Of a stretch of DNA of 64,000 nucleotides, positions 17,348-26,299 are shown one piece after another (position 1 is the stretch's first letter; every line of letters starts with the position of its first letter). The notes beneath the pieces were generated by a model. That model searched no databases. It worked only from the letters and a program-made list of their open reading frames with translations, and was not told the origin of the DNA. The position numbers were made by a program, and so were the translations under genes. Source of the DNA: [Clostridium] scindens (GTDB lineage Bacteria; Bacillota; Clostridia; Lachnospirales; Lachnospiraceae); NCBI RefSeq assembly GCF_019597925.1, contig NZ_CP080442.1:1406001-1470000 (forward strand), written 5' to 3'.

Positions 17348-18670
17348 ATGGACAGAAAGTATATGGAGATACCAGTGGTGAAGCAGATCGCGGAGGCAGA
17401 AGAAGTAGGATGGGTGAATCCAAAATGGAGGCCATGGAGTGAGGCAAAGGATAGCCTTGGCATATCGATGGAGGACATTGAGGACGCAGAGGCGAGACTT
17501 TTACGCTTTGCTCCCTTTATAATGAAATGCTTCCCGGAGACAGCGGAGCGAAATGGGCTGATTGAATCCGCCCTGACACCGATACCGAAGATGCAGGAAT
17601 TTCTGAACCAGACGTATGGAGATCCGATTCAGGGACGTCTCCTTCTGAAGCAGGACAGCCACCTGGCAGTGGCTGGCTCTGTGAAGGCAAGGGGAGGGAT
17701 ATACGAAGTGCTGAAGCATACGGAAGACCTGGCTTTGGAAGCAGGGCTTATCACGCTTGAAGATGACTATTCCAAACTGGCAATGGATGAATCCAGGGAA
17801 TTCTTCAGCCAGTATACCATACAAGTAGGCTCTACCGGCAACCTGGGCCTGAGTATTGGAATCGCCAGCGCGGCGGTGGGGTATGAAGTTATCGTGCATA
17901 TGTCTGCGGACGCAAAGCAATGGAAGAAGGATATGCTGCGAAGCCATGGAGTAAAAGTGGTGGAATATGAGTCGGATTACAGCGAGGCAGTAAAGAATGG
18001 CAGAAAGGAATCAGACGCCAATCCGAAGAGCTACTTTGTGGATGATGAGAATTCCAAGAATCTATTCATGGGATATGCAGTGGCCGCGAAGCGCCTGATC
18101 GGACAGATGGAAGAACTGGGCATCCAGGTGGATGAAGAGCATCCATTGTTTGTCTATATTCCCTGCGGCGTAGGCGGCGCTCCAGGTGGCGTGACGTTTG
18201 GCCTGAAGGAGATATGGGGGGATCATGTGCATGTGTTCTTTGTAGAGCCTACCCAGGCTCCTTGCATGATCCTTGGAATGGCGACCGGGCTCCACAATCA
18301 GATCTGCGTGCAGGATGCAGGGCTTACCGGGCTCACCCATGCAGACGGCCTGGCGGTGGGGCGTCCGTCGGGATTCGTAGGAAAGGTTATGGAGCCTCTG
18401 CTAAGCGGCGAATTTACGCTGAAGGATCAATGGCTCTATGAATATATGAGGGCTTTATGGGATACGGAGAATATCTTCATCGAGCCAAGTTCCTGCGCGG
18501 CATTTGAGGGACCGCTGAAACTTATGCGTTATGATGAGACTCGGAAGTATATCAAGGAACATGGCCTGGAGGACAAGATGGAGCAGTCTGTCCATATCGC
18601 GTGGGCGACCGGAGGAAAACTGGTTCCGGAAGATATCCGTGAAGAGTATAAGAATACATATCTGGACTAG
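17348..18670 (+). CDS. dsdA: D-serine dehydratase (D-serine ammonia-lyase)
   Basis: A 440-residue fold type II PLP enzyme turning D-serine into pyruvate and ammonia. The PLP lysine is in VAGSVKARGGIYE, the phosphate loop is VGSTGNLGLSIGI, and IPCGVGGAPGGVTFGLK and FVEPTQAPCM are DsdA-specific. The start is set at 17348, after AAAGGAGG, because the upstream in-frame codons run through the preceding terminator. It shares its 3' side with moaC, 23 bases downstream. No DsdC regulator or D-serine permease is nearby. Confidence 0.93.
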   Translation: MDRKYMEIPVVKQIAEAEEVGWVNPKWRPWSEAKDSLGISMEDIEDAEARLLRFAPFIMKCFPETAERNGLIESALTPIPKMQEFLNQTYGDPIQGRLLLKQDSHLAVAGSVKARGGIYEVLKHTEDLALEAGLITLEDDYSKLAMDESREFFSQYTIQVGSTGNLGLSIGIASAAVGYEVIVHMSADAKQWKKDMLRSHGVKVVEYESDYSEAVKNGRKESDANPKSYFVDDENSKNLFMGYAVAAKRLIGQMEELGIQVDEEHPLFVYIPCGVGGAPGGVTFGLKEIWGDHVHVFFVEPTQAPCMILGMATGLHNQICVQDAGLTGLTHADGLAVGRPSGFVGKVMEPLLSGEFTLKDQWLYEYMRALWDTENIFIEPSSCAAFEGPLKLMRYDETRKYIKEHGLEDKMEQSVHIAWATGGKLVPEDIREEYKNTYLD

Positions 18671-18693
18671 GACAGAAGGCAGGAGGAGAAAAA

Positions 18694-19170
18694 ATGGAAT
18701 TCAGTCATTTTGATGAGGATGGCAATGCGGTAATGGTAGATGTCTCCGGCAAAGAAATCACGCAAAGGAGAGCCCTGGCGGAGGGAAAGATCCGGGTAAG
18801 CCGGGAAGTGTTTGAAGCCATCGCCGGCAGGAAGGTGAAGAAGGGCGATGTGCTGACGGTAGCCCAAGTGGCAGGGATTATGGGAACGAAGAGGACGGCG
18901 GAACTGATTCCTATGTGCCATCTGCTGAATCTTACCAACTCGGAAGTCAGGTTCGAGATGAACCCCGAAGAACTTGAGATCAAGGCCTTCTGCCAGGTTA
19001 AGACGGAAGGAAAGACAGGGGTGGAGATGGAGGCGCTGACCGGCGTGTCGACGGCGCTTCTGACCATATATGACATGTGCAAGGCCATTGACAAGCGGAT
19101 GGTGATCGAAGAGATCCATCTCTGTGAAAAGAGCGGCGGCAAAAGCGGAACATTTATGTTTGAAAAGTAG
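18694..19170 (+). CDS. moaC: Cyclic pyranopterin monophosphate synthase MoaC
   Basis: A 158-residue MoaC, which together with MoaA makes cyclic pyranopterin monophosphate, the first step of molybdenum cofactor synthesis. Active-site motifs are intact: AELIPMCHLL, GVEMEALTGVSTALLTIYDMCKA and the lysine in AIDKRM. It is the only early Moco gene in the window, but the two xanthine dehydrogenases encoded at 34.7-38.4 kb and 59.7-62.3 kb need this cofactor. It appears co-transcribed with dsdA upstream and the YbaK-like gene 13 bases downstream. Confidence 0.95.
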   Translation: MEFSHFDEDGNAVMVDVSGKEITQRRALAEGKIRVSREVFEAIAGRKVKKGDVLTVAQVAGIMGTKRTAELIPMCHLLNLTNSEVRFEMNPEELEIKAFCQVKTEGKTGVEMEALTGVSTALLTIYDMCKAIDKRMVIEEIHLCEKSGGKSGTFMFEK

Positions 19171-19183
19171 AGGAGAACGGGAT

Positions 19184-19687
19184 ATGGCGGCAGACAGGGT
19201 AGAAAAACTATTAAAGAAGCAGGCATTCCAATATGAGATCAGGGACTGCGAGCGGGATTTCGAGAGCACGGAAGATTCCATGGAGCTGCTCCATATCCCG
19301 GCGGAAAAGATTGCAAAGACGCTGGCCTTTGCTGCGCCTATCGGGGCTAATATAATCATATTGTCAGGGGATGCCAGAATCGACAATGCAAAGTACGAGA
19401 AATGCTTCAAAGTTAAGCGCATCGTGCTGGATGAGGAGGACCTGTTGGACTATACGGGCTGCAGGCCTGGCTCCGTTAGCCCTATCGCTCTTCCCAATAA
19501 GCGGGCAAAGGTCTATATGGACATTTCCCTGCAAAGATATATGGATGAATATGTATATACATCCGGCGGCACAGGAAACAGCGCCATCGGCATCTGCAGC
19601 AGAGATCTGTACCAAGTGACCGCATGCAAGGGCTGGGTAGATATAGGTACAGGCTGGAAGAAAGAAATGGCAGATGAAGAAGAATAG
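19184..19687 (+). CDS. YbaK/EbsC-type aminoacyl-tRNA editing protein
   Basis: A 167-residue single-domain protein of the YbaK/ProX trans-editing family, which hydrolyses mischarged tRNAs such as Cys-tRNA(Pro). Landmarks are AAEKIAKTLAFAA (IAKTLAF), the segment LLDYTGCRPGSVSPIAL, and VYTSGGTGNSAIGI near the C-terminus. The start at 19184 follows GAGGAG; an in-frame upstream extension would overlap moaC. It ends 8 bases before the convergent histidine kinase gene. Confidence 0.85.
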   Translation: MAADRVEKLLKKQAFQYEIRDCERDFESTEDSMELLHIPAEKIAKTLAFAAPIGANIIILSGDARIDNAKYEKCFKVKRIVLDEEDLLDYTGCRPGSVSPIALPNKRAKVYMDISLQRYMDEYVYTSGGTGNSAIGICSRDLYQVTACKGWVDIGTGWKKEMADEEE

Positions 19688-19694
19688 TCTTCCC

Positions 19695-20981
19695 CTAGAG
19701 CCGGATCAGCATGGTTACCGTGAAGGTATCCTCCGTGTAGGAGATATCCAGCGTGCCATTATATCGATCTATGATTTCACGTATATTTCGGATGCCGAGT
19801 CCATGGGACTTGGCATCTTTTTTGTCCGACAGGATATGGCCGTTTTTCTCCACGATGGGGTTTGCCTTCTGGTTCGAGATCTCATAGCTGAAGTAGCCGG
19901 AATCCGTGGAACGGGCCTTTACGGAGATCTTTCTTGCGGCAGGCTCTCTGATCTTCAGGGAAGCCTCTATGGCATTGTCCAGAGTATTGGAGAACAAGGA
20001 GCAGAGGCTGACAGAGTCGATGCTCTGTATATTATGGAGATCGACATGGAAGAAGCAGTCAATGCCTTGCCCGACTGCCTGGCTGTATTTGGCATTAAGA
20101 ACGGCATTGACGATGCTGTTCTTGCAGAATACCCGGTTTTGCACGGCAATCTGGGACTCTACTTCTTTAAAATATTCTTCGGCTTCCATTCTGTTTTCGG
20201 AATAAAAAAGATCCTTTATCACACTTAAGTGATGATTCATGTCATGGCGTAACTTACGGATCTCCGTCTGATTGCGTTCCAGTTCTTCATAATATTCCTG
20301 CTGCAGCTTCAGGTTATTCCGCTCTGCCTCAAGGCGGATGCTGTTGGAAAAATATCCGGCCAGGCAGAGGCTTCCTATGTTGGTAATGATGCAGGCCAGG
20401 GCGCATAGCCAGATCTTGTAGCTTTGTGCCGGCGCATAGTAGATGACGGTAGTGATGCTGACCAGCGAAGCCAGACAGACCGTGCCCAGCAAGATCCAGG
20501 TGTTCTGGTCGAAGAGCCTGCTGAAATCATAAAGTCTCTGGTGGAAAAGCCTATACAGCACATACCAGAAGAGGATATGCAGGAATGCATCTGACAAATA
20601 ACAGAATATGCTTGCAAAAAGTGTGGCATCTAAAGATAAATATACTACACCCAACAGATCCTGGATGAGAAAATTTAATGAGATGACCAGCGGATAAAAG
20701 ATTGCCACCGACGCAAGCTTGGGTAAGGCTCTTCCTTTGAACGCAACCAGCATCAGCGCGGTAAACCACAGAAGATCTAAGGTCACATTGAACATATCGT
20801 TGGTAAAGATGGTCATTCCAAAGAGAAAGTAGCAGGATACGCCTATGACGGCGGTCCAGAACTTTCCGTCCTTTCTTGGAACTACAGAGTACAGCAGTCT
20901 GCAGAAAAAAGGAAGCCCAAAGGCGTACAGGCATTTGGAAAAGACTTCTATTATTGTGGATACGGACTCTTGATTTTGCAT
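19695..20981 (-). CDS. AgrC-like sensor histidine kinase with GHKL ATPase domain
   Basis: A 428-residue sensor. The N-terminal half (about residues 1-200) has five or six hydrophobic segments, as in peptide-sensing AgrC/ComD/VirS kinases. A coiled linker follows, then the phosphoacceptor segment RKLRHDMNHHLSVI (His at about residue 243) and a C-terminal GHKL ATPase with LFSNTLDNAIEAS (N box) and SHGLGIRNIREII (G box). The ligand is probably a peptide or membrane-active compound. It lies just downstream of its response regulator and is divergent from a BceAB-like exporter. No signal-peptide precursor gene (AgrD-like) is visible nearby. Confidence 0.85.
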   Translation of the reverse strand: MQNQESVSTIIEVFSKCLYAFGLPFFCRLLYSVVPRKDGKFWTAVIGVSCYFLFGMTIFTNDMFNVTLDLLWFTALMLVAFKGRALPKLASVAIFYPLVISLNFLIQDLLGVVYLSLDATLFASIFCYLSDAFLHILFWYVLYRLFHQRLYDFSRLFDQNTWILLGTVCLASLVSITTVIYYAPAQSYKIWLCALACIITNIGSLCLAGYFSNSIRLEAERNNLKLQQEYYEELERNQTEIRKLRHDMNHHLSVIKDLFYSENRMEAEEYFKEVESQIAVQNRVFCKNSIVNAVLNAKYSQAVGQGIDCFFHVDLHNIQSIDSVSLCSLFSNTLDNAIEASLKIREPAARKISVKARSTDSGYFSYEISNQKANPIVEKNGHILSDKKDAKSHGLGIRNIREIIDRYNGTLDISYTEDTFTVTMLIRL

Positions 20982-20993
20982 TTTTTTCCTCCC

Positions 20994-21696
20994 TTATTGG
21001 AGCAGCGCCCGGGCAAAGGCGATCTCCAATTGCTGTCTGTAAGTCCTGCTGACAGGCAGGAAATGATCCCCGCACACGCATCCGTCAGGTTCCAGGGCTG
21101 TGATGTGGTTGAGGTTTGCCAGATATCGGTTATGAATTCGGATGAAATAGTCCGGCAGCTGCTTTTCTACTTCTCCCAGTTTTCCATAAAAGTCCAGTTT
21201 CCCATCTGCTGTTAAGATGGAGATCTTTCTTCGGTCGCTGCAAAAGGCCAGGATCTGTTTTAATGGGACTCTCAAGATGCCGGATTTCTGCTCAACCGTA
21301 TAGAACTGCTCGCCCAGATTGCCAAGCAGTTTTAATGCCTGTTCTAACACCTCCAGGATTTTCCGGTCTTCGTAAGGCTTCAGGATATAGTGGAATGCAT
21401 GGACGTCATAGCCCTGGAATACAAAGTCAGGGTAAGCGGTCACGAAGATCAGGATGGTGTCGGACTCCATCCGCCTTAAGGAGCGCGCAGTCTCCATGCC
21501 ATTTAGTCCATCCATCTCAATATCCAGAAAGAGGATATCAAGTCCATCCGTCTGGGAGCCTGCGAGCAATGCCTCGCCGGAAGCATATTCCAGGATGCGG
21601 TATTCTTCCCCCCAGTAGCTGAAGCTTCCTTTCAAGCGGGACTCTCAATGCCTTTTGCATCTTTGGGTCGTCATCGCATATTCCGATCGTGATCAT
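20994..21696 (-). pseudogene. LytTR response regulator (AgrA/ComE type), frameshifted near the N-terminus
   Basis: The receiver domain starts at 21696 with MITIGICDDDPKMQKALRVP, giving the acidic Asp pocket. The frame is lost at a run of six G's (minus strand; C's at 21608-21613), and the rest (phosphoacceptor in ILFLDIEMDG, KPYE motif, LytTR DNA-binding domain with HNRYLANLNHI) continues in another frame. Removing one G gives ...QLLGEEYRILEYASGEALL and restores a 233-residue protein. A truncated start at 21635 would lack the acidic pocket. A sequencing error or real inactivation are both possible. It partners the downstream kinase gene. Confidence 0.8.
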
Positions 21697-21777
21697 ATTT
21701 CCACCGTCTCCTTATCATGCCTCTGCCGTCAGGCAGAAGGCTTCTAAACGATATTATACAGAAATATCCGGGTTTTG

Positions 21778-21809
21778 CAAACTTTACAGAAACCATGTCA
21801 AACTTGACA
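21778..21809 (+). promoter_or_regulatory. Direct repeat with LytTR-operator spacing between the two-component system and ABC genes
   Basis: CAAACTTTACA (21778-21788) and CAAACTTGACA (21799-21809) are direct repeats differing at one base and starting 21 bases apart. AgrA/ComE-type LytTR regulators bind two 9-bp repeats with a 12-base gap, i.e. the same 21-base period. The pair lies upstream of TAGAAT (21842-21847), a possible -10 for the ABC genes. Confidence 0.55.
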
Positions 21810-21878
21810 TCCTGAAGGAAGATATCCTTGCTCTCTTCTTCTAGAATAGAAGGCAGAAAGAAGAAGGGAGCAATCATT

Positions 21879-22634
21879 ATGTTAAAAGTAGAGCATTTAA
21901 CCAAAAGCTATCAGACCGGAAGCCAGGTATATCCGGTCCTTAAGGATATATCGCTGGAAGTGGAAAAAGGAGAGTTCGTGGCTGTCATGGGGCCTTCCGG
22001 CAGCGGTAAGACTACGCTTTTAAACTGCATTTCCTGCTTTATTCCTTACGAAGACGGGAGCATCCTGCTGGCAGGCAAGGATCTGTCAGGGCTTAAGGAG
22101 GAAGGGCTTGCAAAGGTCCGTAATCAGAGCATGGGGTTTGTGTTCCAGGACTTTATGCTGCTGGACGGCTTGAGCGTATTCGAGAATATCTGCCTGCCCC
22201 AGATCATTGCGAAGCGGCCGATTCCTCAGATGGAGGCAAAGGCCAGGCATATCTGCAGCCTGTTCGGTATTGAAAAAATTATGGAGAAGTATCCGGCGGA
22301 TATCTCAGGCGGGGAGAAGCAGAGGACAGCTGTCGCAAGGGCCCTGATGAACCAGCCCTACGTGATTCTGGCCGATGAGCCTACCGGCAATCTGGACAGC
22401 AAGTCCTGCAAGGCAGTGATTGATGCATTTCTCCAGGCCAGATCAGAGATGGACGCCACCATATTCATGGTGACCCATGACAGTTATGCGGCATCCTTCT
22501 GTGACCGGGTGATCGTGCTTAAGGATGGCAAGGTCCATGGCGAGTTGAAAAGAACTGGTACCAGAAGAGCGTTCATGGATGAACTGCTGAACACCATAAG
22601 GGAACTGGGAGGGGATTCGGATGACGATGAATAA
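21879..22634 (+). CDS. BceA-like ABC transporter ATP-binding protein
   Basis: A 251-residue ATPase of the MacB/BceA/LolD group. Walker A is GPSGSGKTTLL, the Q-loop VFQDFMLL, signature ISGGEKQRTAVARAL, Walker B VILADEPTGNLDS and the H-loop VTHD. The start at 21879 follows AGAAGGGAG. It overlaps the permease gene by 14 bases, so the two are co-translated. BceAB pumps detoxify or sense cell-wall-active peptides such as bacitracin and nisin. Confidence 0.9.
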   Translation: MLKVEHLTKSYQTGSQVYPVLKDISLEVEKGEFVAVMGPSGSGKTTLLNCISCFIPYEDGSILLAGKDLSGLKEEGLAKVRNQSMGFVFQDFMLLDGLSVFENICLPQIIAKRPIPQMEAKARHICSLFGIEKIMEKYPADISGGEKQRTAVARALMNQPYVILADEPTGNLDSKSCKAVIDAFLQARSEMDATIFMVTHDSYAASFCDRVIVLKDGKVHGELKRTGTRRAFMDELLNTIRELGGDSDDDE

Positions 22635-24714
22635 GATTCTAGAGAAATTGCGGAAGGAGAATAAGGACCAGTACAGGATTCTTGGCATCTGCATCTTCCT
22701 GTCCATCCTTCTGGTATCTTCTTACGCTATGATGTATTTTTCGCCCGCCATCCAAAAGATGCTGCCGGAGGGAGGCGATACGAGAAAACTATGCTGGCTG
22801 ATGTTCGGCGTGACGGTAGCCGGCTGTACCATATTCACGATATACGGATCGAGTTTGTTTTTTAAATACAAAAGCAGGGAATTCGGAGTGCTTCTGGCGC
22901 TGGGAGAGCGGAAGAAGCAGCTGGCCGGCTGCCTGGCAAGAGAACTCGCCGCTGTGATCCTGGGCTATATGCTGCTGGGCATTATCGGCGCCTTCCCTAT
23001 ATCCTTCCTTATCTGGAAGGGATTCCAGGCCTTGCTCCTTGATGCCCGGAATCTTAGGTACAGTATCAGTATGATGGGAATCGCCGCGGGCGTCCTTTTT
23101 GCCTGTCTGCTTGCTTGCTGCATATTTGCCGCCGGATACCGTTTTATCAGGCGGGCAGATATTATGGAGATTCTGAAAACCCAGCGAAAGAGCGAGATCG
23201 TAAAAGATATCAGGCCATGGACAGGAAAACTAGGCCTGGCCTGCGTAATAATAGGCCTGGCGCTTACGATGGCCGTGCCGCCGATATGGGCCAGGGTGTT
23301 TCATCATCAAGCATCCCCGCTTTGGAATGGAGCCTATCTGATCAGCGCCGCGGGCCTATATCTATTCCTCCTAAGCGCGGTAGGCAGGACAAAAAAGGGA
23401 CGCCATCCGGAAAAATATTATAAAAATATTATTTCCACCAATCTAATGCGATTCACGGCAAGACAGACGACAAAGAATATGTGCGTGATCGCGATGCTGA
23501 TCTTCGTACTGCTGATCTCTGCTTTTTGGGGAATGCAGTATTATGATTCTGCATTCCGAAACGGTGAAAATGCTCCGGTCGATTATTCCCTGCATTATCC
23601 GGCGGCAGAACAGCAGATTACGAAAGAAGAGATCTATGATCTGGCAGACAGGCATGGGGTAGAAATCACAGATTATAAGGAAGCACAGGCAGCAGAACTT
23701 CTGATCATCTACGCCGGCACCGAATTAAACGATGACGGGGAATACTATGATGTGAAGAGGGAAAAATATGCCACATTCCTTTCTGCCTCTGAATTTTCCA
23801 GAATCGCGGGGGAACCGGTGTCTTTGAAGCCGGGAGAGTATAAAGCCATTGTCCAGCAGAACTATCAGGAAGAGATATGGGCAAAGCCGGAATGCCTGCT
23901 GAAGGTGGCAAGCCCGGCTGCCGGGGAAGAAATGGAGCCGGTTTATAAAGGAACGGTCGCATTCGATAATCTGACACGCGTAAGCGATCCATTTGCATTT
24001 ATCCTGTCTGATGCGGATTATGCATCGTATACCGCTGGCCTTACAGAGGATAACAAAGAGGATATGGTTTTCTTTAACGTGAAGGATGTGATGGATACTT
24101 ATCCATTCGCCAAAGAACTGGAAGAAGAATATATCGCGCATGCCACAGATATCTCGGACCATTATTTTCTTTATGATGCCCGCGAAGAAGAACTTGCAAA
24201 AAAAGCAGGGGAACCCTACACATATTCAGGCAGGGTAGGGATGACGGCGGACAATCCGGAACTTCTTCAGGACTGGAAATATGCGCCTGCCTTCAAAGTT
24301 CTTACAAAAGGGGAGGTTATGCAGATGATTGCGGTATTCGTGATGCTTAGCGCCTACATTGCGATAATTGCCCTGGCGGCAATCGGGGTTATGACTTATG
24401 TAAGAAGCGTTACCATTGCTGTCGATAACAGGCAGCTGTTCGAGGATATGAAGAAGCTGGGGGCCAGCCGGGATTATGAGACGCGGGTGGTAAAAGTACA
24501 GCTTCGCAAGATCTTCTTATATCCCGGTATCGCAGGATGCGGGATATCCCTGGTCTTTACGGTCCTGATGCTCTTTTTTAACAATATGCGCCTGGAAATT
24601 GAAGAAATCAGGCTGATCGGAATCGAGAGCATTATGATTGGGGCATCCGCCATCTTCCTGTACGTACTGTACCGGATCTCTTTTCGGAAGATGAGAAGCA
24701 TGCTGGATCTATAG
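22621..24714 (+). CDS. BceB-like ABC transporter permease (FtsX type)
   Basis: A 697-residue permease. An N-terminal helix pair, a first FtsX segment (REFGVLLALGERKKQL, about residues 87-102), more helices, a large soluble domain of about 210 residues (roughly 315-560) and three C-terminal helices (second FtsX-like segment DMKKLGASRDYETRVVKVQLRKI) give the ten-helix plan of BceB/VraG peptide exporters. The soluble domain is the usual peptide-binding part. Its position next to an Agr-like two-component system rather than the usual BceRS pair is unusual. Confidence 0.85.
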   Translation: MTMNKILEKLRKENKDQYRILGICIFLSILLVSSYAMMYFSPAIQKMLPEGGDTRKLCWLMFGVTVAGCTIFTIYGSSLFFKYKSREFGVLLALGERKKQLAGCLARELAAVILGYMLLGIIGAFPISFLIWKGFQALLLDARNLRYSISMMGIAAGVLFACLLACCIFAAGYRFIRRADIMEILKTQRKSEIVKDIRPWTGKLGLACVIIGLALTMAVPPIWARVFHHQASPLWNGAYLISAAGLYLFLLSAVGRTKKGRHPEKYYKNIISTNLMRFTARQTTKNMCVIAMLIFVLLISAFWGMQYYDSAFRNGENAPVDYSLHYPAAEQQITKEEIYDLADRHGVEITDYKEAQAAELLIIYAGTELNDDGEYYDVKREKYATFLSASEFSRIAGEPVSLKPGEYKAIVQQNYQEEIWAKPECLLKVASPAAGEEMEPVYKGTVAFDNLTRVSDPFAFILSDADYASYTAGLTEDNKEDMVFFNVKDVMDTYPFAKELEEEYIAHATDISDHYFLYDAREEELAKKAGEPYTYSGRVGMTADNPELLQDWKYAPAFKVLTKGEVMQMIAVFVMLSAYIAIIALAAIGVMTYVRSVTIAVDNRQLFEDMKKLGASRDYETRVVKVQLRKIFLYPGIAGCGISLVFTVLMLFFNNMRLEIEEIRLIGIESIMIGASAIFLYVLYRISFRKMRSMLDL

Positions 24715-24848
24715 GGAAACAAAATAGTGATAGTGTTTGCAAACTTTTTGTCCATGGACTGCTTATATTTTGCAATTAAAAAAGAACTCTACAAGTTGTA
24801 AGATGCCGTGTGATTTTCCAATGTCGCGTCCTGTAAAATGTTAAAGTT

Positions 24849-24862
24849 GTATCAATCGATAC
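24849..24862 (+). promoter_or_regulatory. Inverted repeat in the baiA promoter region
   Basis: GTATCAATCGATAC has perfect 5-bp arms (GTATC/GATAC) around AATC. It lies 52 bases before the baiA start, close to possible -10 elements GATACT (24863-24868) and TATGAT (24877-24882). It could be an operator; neither promoter assignment is firm. The rest of the 200-base gap is AT-rich without other clear structure. Confidence 0.45.
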
Positions 24863-24914
24863 GATACTTTGGCAGATATGATAAGCCAAAGGAAAAGAAA
24901 GGAAGGAAAAGTTC

Positions 24915-25664
24915 ATGAAACTTGTACAGGACAAAATTACAATTATCACAGGCGGAACCCGTGGAATCGGATTCGCAGCAGCAAAACTCTTTATTGAGAA
25001 TGGAGCAAAAGTCTCCATATTTGGCGAGACCCAGGAAGAGGTAGACACAGCGCTGGCTCAGTTAAAGGAACTCTATCCGGAGGAAGAGGTATTAGGATTC
25101 GCTCCAGACCTTACATCAAGAGATGCTGTTATGGCAGCAGTTGGAACGGTTGCACAGAAGTACGGAAGACTGGATGTCATGATCAACAACGCAGGCATTA
25201 CAATGAATTCTGTATTCTCCAGGGTATCAGAAGAGGATTTCAAAAATATAATGGACATCAATGTTAACGGCGTATTCAATGGCGCATGGTCTGCTTATCA
25301 GTGCATGAAAGATGCAAAGCAGGGCGTTATCATCAATACGGCATCTGTAACCGGAATCTATGGTTCCTTATCAGGAATCGGATATCCTACCAGCAAGGCG
25401 GGCGTAATCGGCCTGACTCATGGTCTTGGAAGAGAGATTATCCGTAAGAACATCCGTGTAGTTGGCGTTGCACCTGGCGTTGTAGATACAGATATGACGA
25501 AGGGGCTTCCACCGGAGATCCTGGAGGACTACTTGAAGACACTGCCAATGAAGAGAATGCTTAAGCCGGAAGAGATCGCGAATGTATATCTGTTCCTTGC
25601 ATCCGACCTGGCTAGCGGCATCACGGCTACGACGATCAGCGTAGATGGGGCTTACAGGCCATAG
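24915..25664 (+). CDS. baiA: BaiA-type bile acid 3-alpha-hydroxysteroid dehydrogenase
   Basis: A 249-residue short-chain dehydrogenase that matches, nearly residue by residue from memory, the BaiA proteins of C. scindens: start MKLVQDKITIITGGTRGIG, then GETQEEVDTALAQLKEL, VLGFAPDLTSRDAV and the ending ATTISVDGAYRP. BaiA oxidises the 3-alpha-hydroxyl of bile acyl-CoA early in 7-dehydroxylation and can reverse this at the end. TGGTRGIG binds the nucleotide, NNAG is conserved, and the catalytic residues are Ser (NTASVTG) with Tyr/Lys of GYPTSKAG. It stands alone here, like the monocistronic baiA1/baiA3 copies, with a terminator downstream. Confidence 0.92.
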   Translation: MKLVQDKITIITGGTRGIGFAAAKLFIENGAKVSIFGETQEEVDTALAQLKELYPEEEVLGFAPDLTSRDAVMAAVGTVAQKYGRLDVMINNAGITMNSVFSRVSEEDFKNIMDINVNGVFNGAWSAYQCMKDAKQGVIINTASVTGIYGSLSGIGYPTSKAGVIGLTHGLGREIIRKNIRVVGVAPGVVDTDMTKGLPPEILEDYLKTLPMKRMLKPEEIANVYLFLASDLASGITATTISVDGAYRP

Positions 25665-25707
25665 AAAAGACATACTGCTATTAATTCCATAGTTCATACT
25701 CCAAGAA

Positions 25708-25764
25708 CAGGCAGGCAAGAGGCATTTGCGTTTTAGCGCGGATGCCCCGGGCCTGCCTGATTTA
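25708..25764 (+). terminator. Terminator hairpin after baiA, shared with the convergent tspO end
   Basis: CAGGCAGGC (25708-25716) pairs with GCCTGCCTG (25751-25759), and GGCAT/ATGCC pairs inside, making a long interrupted hairpin followed by ATTTAATT. It lies between convergent genes and overlaps the tspO stop. Confidence 0.6.
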
Positions 25765-26226
25765 ATTCAGCTGGTATATCATGAAATTCAGATATGCGGC
25801 GAACAGGCACCATATAAGGTAGGGGATCTGTAGATAGGCGGCAACAGGACTTATCTTGTGAAACTGATATATCATCAGGGCTATGAGGATGATAAGCACG
25901 AGAAGCCATAAAAATGCAAAGAGGTACATGGAAAAGCCGAAAAAGAATATGCTCCAGAGGAAGTTGAAGAACAGCTGGATAAAATATAGTCGAAGCGCCT
26001 TATTCTTTTCAGGAGTTTCGGATTCATAGATTATATAAGAAGATATCCCCATTAATATATATAATATGGTCCAGACGATGGGAAATAGGAAGGACGGAGG
26101 ACTAAGAGGCGGCTTATTCAATGCCAAATAGGCCGCCGAATTGCCGCTTAAGAGAGCAGACAAGGATCCTGCCGCAAGAGGAATAAGGATAAAAATAATG
26201 AGAGCGCTTTTGTTTTTGATGTTCAT
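25762..26226 (-). CDS. tspO: TspO/MBR family membrane protein
   Basis: A 154-residue protein with five hydrophobic helices, the TspO plan. Family landmarks are LNKPPLSPPSFLFPIVWTILY (about residues 36-56), the LWSIFFFG segment in helix 3 and YLIWCLFAAYLN in the last helix. TspO proteins bind porphyrins and, in animals, cholesterol. The setting here, between baiA and the regulator of baiJKL, invites the idea of a steroid or bile-acid link, but nothing in the sequence proves it. The gene is monocistronic and points toward baiA. Confidence 0.88.
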   Translation of the reverse strand: MNIKNKSALIIFILIPLAAGSLSALLSGNSAAYLALNKPPLSPPSFLFPIVWTILYILMGISSYIIYESETPEKNKALRLYFIQLFFNFLWSIFFFGFSMYLFAFLWLLVLIILIALMIYQFHKISPVAAYLQIPYLIWCLFAAYLNFMIYQLN

Positions 26227-26299
26227 ATATACCGGCTCCAGGCATGACTTTCAATATTATATGAAAAATCTCCGGGAAATATGAACGGTATCTCCGGCT

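Noticed and set aside
19674..20228. Plus-strand reading frame opposite the histidine kinase
   Set aside because: The minus strand encodes a kinase with clear H, N and G boxes; the plus frame has no motif and starts inside the YbaK-like gene.
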